Below are positions 9,280 through 18,790 of a DNA stretch of 23,611 nucleotides, in pieces. Position numbers and translations under genes: made by a program. Numbering within the stretch: the stretch's first letter is position 1; each line of letters opens with the position of its first letter. The stretch is from Priapulus caudatus. Lineage: Eukaryota; Priapulida; Priapulimorpha; Priapulimorphida; Priapulidae. The stretch lies in contig NW_014578380.1 of NCBI RefSeq assembly GCF_000485595.1, forward strand, positions 4,710-28,320. The letters run 5' to 3'. Under the pieces are notes generated by a model that had not been told where the DNA came from, did not search any database, and saw nothing but the letters and a program-made list of their open reading frames with translations.

Positions 9280-10389
9280 CTATCTCACAAAGTCTGACAA
9301 CTTCTGAGGTGGTCTGGAAATTCTCCCTGACCTAGTGACAACTGAAGGCTTTTGAGCTGACTCACATTTTGACTCACTCTTCGGCCTACAGTTACCATGT
9401 TGTGCTGGTTGAGGTTGAGCTATAGGTGAGTTGGACAGGTTAGGAGTGGGGATTTGGGGTGGAGTTCTGTCAACAATGGGCTGTGCCATATTGCAAACTC
9501 CATCATCTCGAGGTTCATCACCTCTATCTCGGAGCGGTGTGTAGTGTTCCTTGGTCCTCAAGAGATCACGTCGATTTCTCCTAGTGACCCTTCCACTCGG
9601 CAGCCTTATCCTGTATGATCTGGGTGGTACATCCGTTTGATCTGGAATAAGCTCTGCTAATTTCCACGTCTCTTTGCTTCTCACTCGGATTGTGTCATAT
9701 GGCTTCAGTGGTTCCAACTGTTTTACGTGTCTGTCATAATATTTCTTAGCTCTTTCATGTCTGGCATCCTTCAGGTTCCTGCTCACATCTTGTGGTTTCT
9801 TCACCTGTGGGGTCAGTTTGCATGTTGCGGTAGGAATGCGTGTTGCAGTACGTCTCGCAAACAGTCTCTGAACTGGTGATCCCATCTCGTCGTCTCTCGG
9901 GGTATTCCTTACGGTTAGTAATGCGAGGTATGGGTCAGTTCGTGCTGCTTGGCACTTCTTCAGCATTTGCTGTGCAGTTCCCACTGCCTTCTCGACCAGT
10001 CCATTCGTCTGTGAATGGGTGGGTGATAATGTTTTTATGGACAAATCCATACGTATCCGCAACTGTCTCCATTTATTCACACCATTCATGGAGGTCGTTG
10101 ACCTTGTACCCGAGCTGGTAATTCCATGGGTCGTGACCGCACTTCTTCGATCTGCTTGATTACAGCTGATCCTCTTGTTTGTCACCATTCTCTCCATCTC
10201 ATGGTGATGTTTCTTCTGTTCGTTCATAATCGTATTCGGAGTAGTAAGCTCAATATGCAAATCAGAGCCCATATTGCTCTGAGACATGTCAATTACGATC
10301 CTTCCTACATGTTTCCCATGGTCCTTGTTGGTATTGGCATTGGCCTCAGGGGTTCTTCTGCTCGTCGGCGTCTGTGTTGCTTTGTTCAC
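9280..10389 (-). pseudogene. Integrase (C-terminal two thirds), Mag-like Ty3/gypsy
   Basis: A 369-codon open frame. The first ~115 residues cover the integrase core in a damaged frame: HGI (88-90) is recognisable, but the SDNGP Asp motif kept in copy 1 is lost here. From ~116 the protein is well conserved: SPTHSQTNGLVEK (122-134) with the third catalytic Glu at 133, DPYLALL (152-158), RNTP (161-164), YYDR (217-220), PRSYRI (256-261) and RRNRR (270-274). The tail to 369 is Pro/Ser/Gln-rich, as usual for this lineage. The nominal ATG is an artefact of upstream frameshifts; in life this was the end of a longer pol polyprotein. Confidence 0.85.
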
Positions 10390-11390
10390 GGGTCACACAA
10401 TCTAGAAATTCGCTTATATCCTATCTTGTTTGTTAATATCTACCTGGCCACTCAAGGAGGTCTGACCTTGCCATACTGTTGTGGTCTTCCACCATTTCTT
10501 GATGGGCACATGCTACATCTGGCGATGGCTAGTTGTCTCTCATTGTCATGTGTATCCTACGATTTCCTCTTGTTTCCCTTGAAGACAATCATACACGATG
10601 TCATTTCATCTCGAACGTCATGATACGCTGGCGTTCTCGGATCTTCTCTTGTCCTCGGGCCTCTGACGGCGATTTCACAATGTGGCTCCAGTAATTTCAG
10701 CTCCAGACTCATTGCTGCATTTCTCTCTGACCTGTTCGCATCCTTGGAGAGCTTGTCTTTGTACGCTATATAGTTCTCCCAATCTTGTAGATGAAAGTGG
10801 GTCTTGCTCCAGGTCATAGGATCGGACTTGGTCGTGTGAAGATGCGCAGCTCCAGTGCATCCTGGCAACTGCAATTTCTCTGTCCCCAATTCTTGTGCTA
10901 CTAGGTAAGTCGTATTCCTTGTAGTGCTTCATCTCATCTCTAGCTTGTAAATCTGATTTGGTAACTGATGTAATTGGCTTTCTTGGAAGGTTGTCTGATC
11001 AGGGGTCACAATTGTTGTCTCGACTATGTACATCTGTCGTCCGAAGCATCGTTACTGTTGGTAATTTCTTGAATGCAATAACACAATTTGCCAAATTCCT
11101 TCTCTATTTCTTGTGCATACGCGTATTCTAGGCGGTTTGTTACATAGCCTTTGGGACCTCATATGGCCACTGGTGTCGCTGATCTCGCAACAGACACTAA
11201 ATAACCTATTCGGATAGTATGGCGTCTCTGAATCGTTACTGGCTCTTCGCCGGATACTGTAGTATTCGGAGTTACTTGTTGGCAAACCTAGGTGTACATC
11301 AGACTTCTGATCTGCCTGAACGCGTCTTCATGATCCTGAGTCAATAATGCATTCGAAGTCTAATGTCCTTGATTCGCTAATGCAGGTCTC
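10390..11390 (-). pseudogene. RNase H and integrase N-terminal region, frame-broken
   Basis: Matches copy 1 (4235-5290) along its length. The spacer before the integrase appears at ~10560-10700 with conserved RDEM and FKGNK segments. The RNase H segment at ~11060-11290 shows EYYS, SGH.RSQRL and a final GIWQIVLLH-type helix. Multiple frameshifts separate these fragments and the catalytic carboxylates cannot be placed in one frame. Function would have been degrading the RNA of the RNA-DNA hybrid, followed by zinc binding by integrase. Confidence 0.75.
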
Positions 11391-12140
11391 ATCAAGTGGC
11401 TCTGTGGCTGAGGAAAAGTTCTTTAGATACTTTCCTACGTAGTGTCACCATCCCAATACTCTCTTATGTCTGGTATCAGACTTGGAGTTGTGGCATGTCC
11501 CATGACGCTGTAATTTCTGTTCGTCGCATCTCTTGTTCGCCATTTTCTGTGAACCTGTGTGCCGGATATTGTCACTTCATATGTCGCATAGTGTAGTATT
11601 CGGTCAGCGAAAATGTTACATTGTTTTTCTCTGCTCCTTACTAAGTGTCTCTCTTGAAAGAGTGGTCTTGTTTATGGTTCGTCTATTGTGTCTCGGCTGT
11701 ATTAGGCAAATCATCACGATTTTTCCTACAGCCTTCTAATACTTCGTCGATGTCTCCGAATCCTTTGAAACAATTCTGGTGCGTGATGTGATGCCATTGC
11801 AATTTCTGTACGCAACATCTACGGCAAAGGGGTGTGTTGAAGACTGTGTAGTCCTTGGAGCGTATCGTCTAGCTAGTAGCTGGAAATATGCCTTGATTCG
11901 GCATCTACTACTGTAAAGTATCTGGACTTTACCACTCTTCTGTGCGACTATTCGTCTACTGTACTTGGTTGGGTGTAACTCCCTCTGTAGCGCTAGGTTT
12001 AAGTCTCTGGGGTCATTCGGTTAAGTACTTACTGTCCCATCCTTCTTGGGGATACATGTAGAGACTACACCATGGTGACTGGTGTACCATACTGGGACTC
12101 TCCTCAATAATTCATCGCAACGGAGTTGCTGGGCAGTTTC
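11391..12140 (-). pseudogene. Reverse transcriptase domain, decayed
   Basis: Minus-strand fragments in the right order for a Ty3/gypsy RT. Near 12030-12055 is IPKKDGT followed by an NR.TPETLNLAL-like stretch, corresponding to the KKDG...R.LN motif. Near 11790-11740 is a HHAPELFQR fragment corresponding to the APE.FQ motif, and near 11720 an RDDLP fragment that may be the catalytic DD box. Stops and frame changes occur every 20-50 codons. No separate host gene is seen here. Confidence 0.7.
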
Positions 12141-13059
12141 GCGTTGAACAGCTGCTGCGACGGGCTATGGGGACAGGGCGAGGGGTGTTTGTGCAACAGG
12201 GGTATGCATCCTGACTCAGCTTTAACATCAACTCATCACGGCACTTTTTCCTATAAACCTGAAACACTCTAATAAACTCATGAATGACATCTACGGCACT
12301 CTGTGGACAACTCTTGGATCGATTCTGGTCAGCTCAACATGCTTGTTTCAGCGCTGTTTGTTGCATGTACTGTCTCTTCACTGAATTCATAGTGAACTGT
12401 TTGGCAGTGACATAACAGATTCGGTATTTCACCATCTCCTGACTTCAACATGTATCTGGTGTTATTTGCCCTTGTGGCTTAACTTTACCACGCGTTACCC
12501 CAGTGTGTCACCCTCTGTCTTGAACCTAACCCAAAAAATACGCTGTGGTGCTCTAGTTAATGACTGGTTTGTGTCCTTAGAGACTCATAGGTTTTCATTG
12601 ACAGCGTGTTTCACTTAGCGGCTGTATCATCTAAATTAACCATTTCATTGATCACCGTATCACATTAACAGTCCCATTGATGCCTTTGATCAGTGTCACT
12701 TAGTGTTAGCAGCCACACATCACACAAGTCAGTCTGCTCAGTGTCGGAGTTTCCTGTTCATTAAAATGGACACTGGGCCTGTTCTACTGGGTGTTTCTAC
12801 AAACTTTCGCGAGTGATTTTGGCCTGCTACTATTGCACACGTTTTACGTGGTGAGGACATCTGTTCTGTGGATGAGATGACCCAGCAACTACAGCCTTGG
12901 TCACCACATTCACATGTCAACGGATAACTGAATTTCTGTGACCAGTAGCCTGTCCACGTCCCTGATCCTGAACTGAAGCGTTGAAGTTCCCACTGATGCT
13001 GCTGCTAGTGACGTGTCCCTTCTTCGTCGCGCCCACGAATTGTTTGGACTGGATTGATT
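12141..13059 (-). pseudogene. Gag zinc-knuckle and protease region, decayed
   Basis: A 60-codon minus frame (12738-12920) contains KTCAIVAGQNHSRKFVE at the place expected for the CCHC zinc knuckle; Cys and His are partly retained. No clear DTG/DSG aspartic protease motif could be found in an uninterrupted frame. Assigned by position between gag and RT; boundaries are approximate. Confidence 0.5.
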
Positions 13060-13660
13060 CTAAACTCTTGGAGTTGGCAAGGTGGCAGTGTTGCTCACAT
13101 TCTCACTTTCAGTTCGAAACTTTGACACTTTCTGATCACGTCCTTTAGTGACAGCTAGATCGTCATCCATAATTCCGCTTTGCGCCTCGTCCCTTACTCC
13201 ATTGAGATCTGTACTGCGATCATGTCCTCTCCTTGTCACCAACTGACACAATGCTGTTGTTCACCAGGTCTGTTACATATTCTGCAATAGACTCATGCGG
13301 TCCTTGCATTCGACGCTGGAATTCGTGATGTATCTTTCACACTTCTTTTGGTTTGAATATCCGTTAAACTTTCCGATCACAATGTCATACTTGTCTTTGT
13401 CTTGCTGCTGTTGTAAATACAAAAATCGTTCTGGAAAACTTTGATGTATTGTTTTCCCATTGGTATACAAATTGAGACCTTCTGTTGGTCAGAAATGCTT
13501 GTCTGAACGCTAGCGACAAAGTACATTCTGAAATTCGCCTCGATACTCCTTCCACGCACTGCAAGGTTGGCCTTGTCTGCGTAGTGAGTACTTCGTGGAA
13601 TGATACCTTGTACTGCCATTTCGATGTGAGTACTTCTCGTGCATGTATTGGGAGAACTCT
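13060..13660 (-). pseudogene. Gag (capsid region), frame-broken
   Basis: Typical Mag-lineage gag segments occur in successive frames on the minus strand. Near 13400-13350 is DKDKYDIVIGKFNGY; near 13330-13270 EFQRRMQGPHESIAEYV; and near 13220-13160 NGVRDEAQSG..DDDLAV. These correspond to the capsid stretch ending before the zinc knuckle. At least two frameshifts separate them. A possible start ATG at 13619 lies ~50 bp inside the primer-binding site. Confidence 0.75.
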
Positions 13661-13670
13661 ACTTGCTTGA

Positions 13671-13686
13671 TCCGTTTCTGACACCA
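13671..13686 (-). other. Primer-binding site, tRNA-Leu type
   Basis: TGGTGTCAGAAACGGA on the minus strand begins immediately after the 5' LTR. TGG matches the CCA end of a tRNA, and TGGTGTCAGAA resembles the tRNA-Leu primer site known from SURL-like elements. It is the start of minus-strand DNA synthesis. Confidence 0.75.
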
Positions 13687-13838
13687 TGTTATGTTTTGGC
13701 CTCTGTCCAAGTGTTTCTGTGTATCTATTCAAGTGTTTCTGTGTAGGTTCACAAACAAAACATGCACGGCATTTTGGCGGTCACTCAACTCCTTTATTTT
13801 AGACTAGTCACGCCATCTCGTGGACGCAATGCATGACA
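13687..13838 (-). repeat. 5' LTR of Mag-like element (152 bp)
   Basis: Same LTR as 8867-9038 but without the 19-bp outer duplication. It runs from TGTTATG to CATGACA on plus. The minus-strand AATAAA is at 13793-13798. The outside flank is directly the tandem array starting AAAATG. Confidence 0.92.
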
Positions 13839-14805
13839 AAAATGACGTTCGCGTCGTTTCATCGTCGCCGTTGCGAGCAAAGATCAATAGGCCTATATCT
13901 TCCCCGAAGATTCTTCGGCCGATCGTAGGCGTTCGGAAGGGGCAAGGGGCATGTCATCGAGAGATATGCATGGCAAAATCCTATCTAAAGTAATCACTTT
14001 GAGCGCAGCATTCCCTCGCAATTTCTTCCTATGTAATGTATATAAAATGTCGTTCGCATCGCTCGTCGCCGTTGCGAGCCAAGCTAAATAACTTCGGCCG
14101 ATCTTAGATGTTCAGAATGGGCAGGAGCATGTCATTGAAAGATGTGCATGATAAGATCCGATCTACAATATTCACTGCCTGCAGTATCTCCATCGGCCAT
14201 GTACATTCTGTACACCACTTGATCCTTACTTATTACAGGTAGCCGTTGCCTGCCAAGATAATTTTTTTCGGCCGATCTCATACGTTTAAATTGGCCACAT
14301 GCAGGCGGGCCGACGGCACGTGTGCACGGTAAAATCCTATTCACAATATTCACTTTGCTCGCAGTATCGCGGCACGGTTCCCCCTATATATGCGAATGTA
14401 CTTGAAAATGCGCTCGGACGTCGGTCACCGTTGACTGCCAGGATAATTTTCTTTGACCTATCTCATGCTACAGATTTCACTTTGCTTGCAACATCGCGCC
14501 ACGGTTCCTCATAGGCCAATGTATGGCGCTCAGACGTCGGTCGCCGTTGACTGCCAAGATATTCGTCGTATTCCAAGTCGTATTCCTCGTCGTTACTAAG
14601 TCCATTCGTCGTATGCCAAGGTTTTCGTCGGTCGATCTCATGTATGTTCAAAGTGGTGACGGGCGGGCCGACGACACGTGTGAATGGTAAAATTCGTTCT
14701 ACAATATTCACTTTGCTCGCAGCATTGCGCCATGGTTCCTCCTAGATGCTAATGTACTTAAAAATGCGCTCAGGCGTCGGTCGCCGTTGATTGCCACGAC
14801 AGGTA
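13839..14805. repeat. Diverged tandem array, ~120-235-bp units
   Basis: About five full units and a partial one begin near 13839, 14044, ~14205, 14405, 14523 and 14761. Shared landmarks are AAAATG(T/C)GCTC at the start, CGTCGGTCGCCGTTGACTGCC, TCGGCCGATCT, ATATTCACTTTGCTCGCAG and a CACGGTTCCTCC-like end. Units differ by substitutions and by segment gains and losses (unit 4 is short; unit 5 has an inserted TCGT-rich stretch). Open frames across it are repeat shadows. It could be a local satellite; the first unit starts right at the LTR end. Confidence 0.8.
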
Positions 14806-15481
14806 TAACAGGTATACCAGGTAGGTGTATCTGACACTCTACCCACTACCCCACCACCCCGAGAGGGGTAGCTAAACATCGCTACAGCTACACTGTCACA
14901 TTATTAAAACGTTCTATGTTCGTGGAATAAAGGTTCTCCAGGCTTCTTCCCATCACGCCCGCTGACGTATTCTAGCTCGTCGGCTACGCGGGAACATTGA
15001 CGGTGATGTCAAATGGTTTAATTTCAAGTTAAATATAATTCTTGTGAACCATTTGTCACTATTAACTCCTGATATTATATATATATGTACATCTCTGACT
15101 GGTATATTGCATCTCTTGATAGTATATTGCACCTCTTGGTGGTATATTGCAGTTCGTCTGCGTTGGGTTCGAGCATTCCGACCATTGGCTTCCTAGCACA
15201 TGCTTATACCGATAGCTATTGTTGTAAGGATTGCTCTGCGGCAGGATCGCGGTAGAAAAGCGGCAGTTTGGTTCGCAACAGATCATCCGTAAAATGACCA
15301 CTGCACCTATGATGTGTGTAATCGACGCGTGCACGTTCTCCGACAGTAGATTCGCGTTAGAAAGAATGTGGTAACGGAGCTAGGTCCAACTGAATTTTAG
15401 CTCCACGGATGGTTCGTTGAAATCGATTTTTATTTGTGAAGATGAAACGTAATAAACTAAACTCATTATAATTGGGAATTA
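14806..15481. other. Gene-free spacer with a 20-bp tandem repeat
   Basis: A 20-bp unit, GTATATTGCA(T/C)CTCTTG.TG, starts at 15102, 15122 and 15142 (third copy diverging). A minus frame of 90 codons (15062-15334) has no domain I know and includes the repeat. Nothing else was recognised. Confidence 0.5.
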
Positions 15482-15578
15482 CGTGTAACAGATCCAGCAA
15501 TCACATATAATATATTATTAATTACATTAATAATAATATTATTATTAAATTATATGTGATTGTTGAATCTTTTACACT
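15482..15578. repeat. 97-bp palindromic MITE-like element
   Basis: The arms 15483-15511 and 15549-15577 are 29-bp inverted repeats with three mismatches, containing CAATCACATATAAT. The ~37-bp centre is (AAT/ATT)-rich and itself self-complementary. It probably forms one long hairpin in single-stranded form. Likely a tiny inverted-repeat transposon copy. No obvious flanking duplication. Confidence 0.75.
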
Positions 15579-16275
15579 TTTAGCTTATAGTATATTATAT
15601 ATTAGTATTTCATCATTTATTATTAAACTACAACTAATATACTGTATCTGCTTTCTTCCAAGTTTCCAAGAACTCGGTAATGACACAGAAATTCCTTTCA
15701 AAAAATGTTTTAATGAATAAAGCACGTGCTGGATATAATTCCGCCAAGTGAATAACTTGGTGTTTTTTTATTTATCACATTCATTTTAGTATTATTTACA
15801 TTATTATTTTAGTTTTTTCACATTGCAAGGGCTGCTACAAATCGACTTCTGTGTCCTTGCTCAACGTCTCTATTTAAATAAACCATATAAATGCAAATAA
15901 TCTTGTAAACTTTCGCATTGTGCGTTACTGCTATGATTTAATTTAGGATATTGTACATGTCAAGTACGCGCCCGAGCACATATAAACTTTATATAGACAC
16001 AATATGTTGAATTTATATATTATTTAATTCATTATCAATCGAATACAATACAGAAAAAATAGTAACCATTAGAGAAATTCAATATAATAATAATAGTTTC
16101 GTTATCGTAATTTACGTAATCGCCATGATTTAATACCCCATATCATTTTCCCATATCATATGCTAATATATTATGATCAAAAGTATAGATTTCTACGAGA
16201 AGTACAACATTGCTAATAATAATATATAATCTAAACGTCTTCTCATATACTAGCTCTGCCTCAAGCGTGTATAAT
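15579..16275. other. AT-rich 3' flank of the forkhead gene
   Basis: No coding frame. On the minus strand this is downstream of the forkhead stop. Candidate poly(A) signals are ATTAAA at 16129-16134 and 16023-16028, and AATAAA near 15767-15772; none can be chosen without transcripts. A small hairpin (CCAAGT/ACTTGG) followed by T7 lies near 15746-15769. Confidence 0.4.
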
Positions 16276-16896
16276 CTACCCGATGAATGAACCATACATA
16301 CCCGGGAACGGTATAACAGGCACACCCATCAAGGGAGTAGAGGCGGCAACGTGTTGCCATGGGTACGGCGAACCGTGCATCCATGGCGACGCTGGATGCG
16401 GCTGCAGAGAGGCTTCTGCGCAAGGCACGTGACCGCTGACGTAGCTCGGTTGCGAGTATCGGCACGACATCTGACTTGTCTGCGCAGTCGCGTGATTCTC
16501 TTTGTCGGCATGTCGAAGCGCGTCCGCGTACCACGTCGGCATCACCCCCAGCGCGTCGTCCGTCGCGTACCGCTGCGTCTGCTCCGTCGTCACGCCGTAC
16601 AGTGGCGCCCTTCCAGCGCACACCGTCGTCGCGTTGGCAAGCGTTGATGGCGTCGTCATGCCGCCGAACACATCTGCGCGCCCTCTGAAGCTCAGACCCA
16701 GCGGCGAGCCGTAACCGGAATCCGGTGTAGCCGGATACGGCCGGATCGGAGTCTGCGGAAGCTGCATCGGTGGTGGCGTCGCGGCGACGCTAGGCGAAAC
16801 GGATTCCTGTATCTTGCGCAGGACCTCCGAATCGGAATCGGGATTTAGTTTTCTTCCCATGCGACCGCGAAATTTTCCCTGGAGAAAGCTGCCGAC
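16276..16896 (-). CDS. Exon 2 of the forkhead gene (C-terminal region)
   Basis: The acceptor is TTTATTTTTGTTCATCTAAG followed by GTC. Phase is 0 at both sides, so the frame continues for 12 codons before the internal ATG at 16860. It encodes the basic stretch after the wing (KFRGRMGRK) and then a Pro/Ser/Thr/Ala-rich tail with a Gly-Tyr patch, ending in an aromatic/Pro-rich segment (PWMHGSPYPW) and stop TAG. No engrailed-homology repressor motif (F.I..IL) was found, although many FoxQ2 proteins have one. Exon 2 is CpG-rich relative to its flanks, and the plus-strand frames across it are shadows. Confidence 0.85.
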   Translation of the reverse strand, partial: VGSFLQGKFRGRMGRKLNPDSDSEVLRKIQESVSPSVAATPPPMQLPQTPIRPYPATPDSGYGSPLGLSFRGRADVFGGMTTPSTLANATTVCAGRAPLYGVTTEQTQRYATDDALGVMPTWYADALRHADKENHATAQTSQMSCRYSQPSYVSGHVPCAEASLQPHPASPWMHGSPYPWQHVAASTPLMGVPVIPFPGMYGSFIG

Positions 16897-17266
16897 CTTA
16901 GATGAACAAAAATAAATGGTTATAGACTCGTGTTCATGAACCCCCTCAGTATGTCTATATATTTTTATTTCTTTATTTATATCGCAACTTCAACGCATGT
17001 GCCATTTTCCTAAATGTATTAACACGTAACATTTAACACTGAATATTTAAAGCTAATAGACCTATGAATAATCAATTTCTAACATTGCTGCTGCTTTCAA
17101 CATGGACATAAAACTGGAGCTGTATAGTAAATTCACACTACGTGAAATGCTATGGAAATCTATATGCAACAGTAAGTGCAAGTTCTTTTCACAAACACCA
17201 CGGATTCATGTGTCCTTCCGGATTAACCCGCACTCGTAAAATCCCCACCCTGCATGATTTATGACA

Positions 17267-17322
<56 letters not shown>

Positions 17323-17795
17323 TATAGTATAGACTTCTGATAGTATGTAGTATATTCACATACAGTACAGTATATCAGTGCATAGCTGCACGTTCATAAT
17401 GACGTACCTGTAATAACTATAAAATGTACAACTACTCTACATACCTTCTTCGGATGAATTCCCCAGTAGTGACCTCTTCCATTGTCTCTCCGCCCGACCT
17501 TCGTGAAGGCAGAATTCAGCGACAAATTGTGACGAACGCTGTTCTTCCACGTCGTGTCTTTCACCTTGGCGAAGTAGACGAAGTGCTTCTGAATGTAGGC
17601 GTAGATCTCATATAGCTGCATGCGGCCTTCGCGCGAGCTCAGGATCGCCATCGCTATGAGAGACGAATACGACAGATCGGGCTTCTTCTCCTCGTTCTCT
17701 GCTATGGTGGCTGCCGCAGCTGCCGTTGCATTCTCAGTCGGAGTCGGCTGCCGACTCATCGGCGACGACGACATCAGAGGTCTCCCTTCTGCCAT
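16276..17795 (-). CDS. Forkhead-domain transcription factor, FoxQ2-like (two exons)
   Basis: CDS is the join of 17795-17445 (117 codons) and 16896-16276 (206 codons plus stop), predicted 323 aa, a nuclear DNA-binding regulator. The N-terminus (1-36) is Ser/Thr/Ala-rich. The forkhead domain starts at KKPDLSY (37-43), then LIAMAILSS, the recognition helix WKNSVRHNLSLN (83-94) and GR..NGRGHYWGIHP (101-115). The last motif, and F..G.FR.R just after the splice site, are the pattern of FoxQ2. Unusual features are PDL for the common PPY at the domain start, and a TT insertion-like KDTTW before helix 3. Start ATG has A at -3 and G at +4. Donor AAG|GTATGT is strong. Family level is an inference from motifs; forkhead identity is certain. 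Confidence 0.9.
16897..17444 (-). other. Intron of the forkhead gene, with an (AG)n tract
   Basis: A 548-bp GT-AG intron (GTATGT ... CTAAG) located just after the forkhead wing. It is AT-rich and contains a 49-bp pure (AG)n tract on plus (17271-17319), i.e. (CT)n in the transcript, followed by TAGTATAGTATAG repeats. Such tracts vary in length between individuals. Confidence 0.8.
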
Positions 17796-18011
17796 GCTCT
17801 TCTTGGTAGTCTCCTTCGCGCTTGCGGTCGGTGGCTGCGTGTATACGTACGTGTACTCTTTCTCTCTCTCTCTGATGACGTCTGCCGAAAATCTGCCAAT
17901 GTAAATCTGTTCCCGCGCGTTTCTTCGTTCGGCGCTCTCACTCTAGCGACGACGCGTGCACAACAGTGTGGTCAGTGACAACACTGAGTCGACGTGCGGC
18001 ATCGCGCCTCG

Positions 18012-18019
18012 CTTTTATA
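18012..18019 (-). promoter_or_regulatory. TATA box of the forkhead gene
   Basis: TATAAAAG on the minus strand, followed 34 bp downstream by an initiator-like TCAGTG (A at 17985). That would give a 5' UTR of ~190 bp before the ATG at 17795, carrying a short AG-rich stretch. Placement is inferred from motifs only. Confidence 0.65.
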
Positions 18020-18603
18020 CGGAGGCAGTGTCGCGCAAACCGGCGTCACTACTCTGTTTACGGGAGTCGTGCGACGCAGCGTCCGCGACCGCTTTGCGGC
18101 GCGCCCTCGCGACCTGTTCGCGTCATCACCATGTGTACGAGGCGAGCCATCACGCGGGCGATCAGTGGCGGGTATTGTACTCAGTGCGTTGCTGACCATT
18201 GTGCAACAGTAATCTAACTGCGAGCGGACTATAAGCGTGTTTATCATATTTAAAGCAGTATTTAGACGATCTGCGATGCTCTCTCGTTAAAACGATGCAA
18301 AATTACGCGAGTTGAGAACGAGTTGGCAAAAGTAGAGAGAAGTTACATAGTCAACTTTGAAGGGGCGTAGGCAGCTAAACAAGTGTGTGTGTTTGTGGGG
18401 GGGGGTGCTTATTACAGTAGCAGTGGAACTTTATACTATCGAAGCATATAGGCTTATCGCTAGCGCCGTTAAGCACTAAGGGGGGGGGGTCTGGGTCTCC
18501 GAAAATTTAATGGCTCCAGGTGCGATTTCCCAACACTTTGAAATAGTATTTTTAGACGTGAACTGATGATTTTTTAATAACTTTTCGCCACATTACTGAC
18601 TTC
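18020..18603. other. Upstream region of the forkhead gene, no gene
   Basis: GC-rich close to the promoter (to ~18230), then AT-rich. G9-G10 runs occur at ~18398 and ~18481. The second is followed by GTCTGGGTCTCCGAAAATTT, which resembles the G-rich end of GGCTACGCC-type repeats. Short plus-strand frames at 17956-18217 overlap the promoter and look non-coding. Confidence 0.4.
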
Positions 18604-18790
18604 TGGACCCGATTTCACGAGAAAAATCAGTTTTCTCATTTAGAGTTAAATCTCTAAATTAATTCTCAGTTAAATCATTCAAAATTAGTTAATCCTTAAA
18701 TCTCAATTTAGGTGTCATTGATTTGTAAAAGTTTAAATTAAGGATTTAAACTAATTCAGTGACTGTCACTTGCACCTGGTTTGAAACGGT
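18604..18790. repeat. AT-rich inverted-repeat element
   Basis: Internal arms AATTAGTTAATCCTTAAAT (~18683-18701) and the complementary TTAAGGATTTAAACTAATT (~18738-18756) face each other. The outer edges carry CCCGATTTCAC (left) and GGTTTGAAACGG (right), loosely complementary. It looks like a decayed foldback transposon. No coding frame. Confidence 0.5.

Larger units (their letters stand above)
8867..13838 (-). mobile_element. Structurally complete but defective Mag/SURL-like Ty3/gypsy retrotransposon, copy 2
   Basis: About 4.97 kb on the minus strand. In element order: 5' LTR (13687-13838), primer-binding site (13671-13686), gag (to ~13060), zinc-knuckle/protease region, RT (~12140-11390), RNase H and integrase (~11370-9280), 3' untranslated tail, polypurine tract (9039-9050), 3' LTR (8867-9038). 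Length, short LTRs, a tRNA-Leu-type primer site and pol order fit the Mag/SURL lineage. All domains are frame-broken, so it is non-autonomous. No target-site duplication is visible: 8862-8866 reads ATTAG and 13839-13843 reads AAAAT. The two LTRs differ by a 19-bp duplication. Confidence 0.9.

Noticed and set aside
9840-10623. Plus-strand frames (93 and 165 codons) as host genes
   Set aside because: They are antisense to the conserved integrase of the Mag-like element.
13385-13732. 115-codon minus frame starting inside the LTR as the true gag start
   Set aside because: It crosses the primer-binding site and holds capsid-like sequence only in shifted frames; it is an out-of-frame shadow of gag.
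15744-15770. Hairpin plus T7 as an intrinsic terminator
   Set aside because: Such terminators are bacterial; here it is probably chance in AT-rich DNA.
16351-16714. Plus-strand Arg/Ser-rich frames of 70-98 codons
   Set aside because: They are antisense shadows of forkhead exon 2, which has splice sites and domain continuity on minus.
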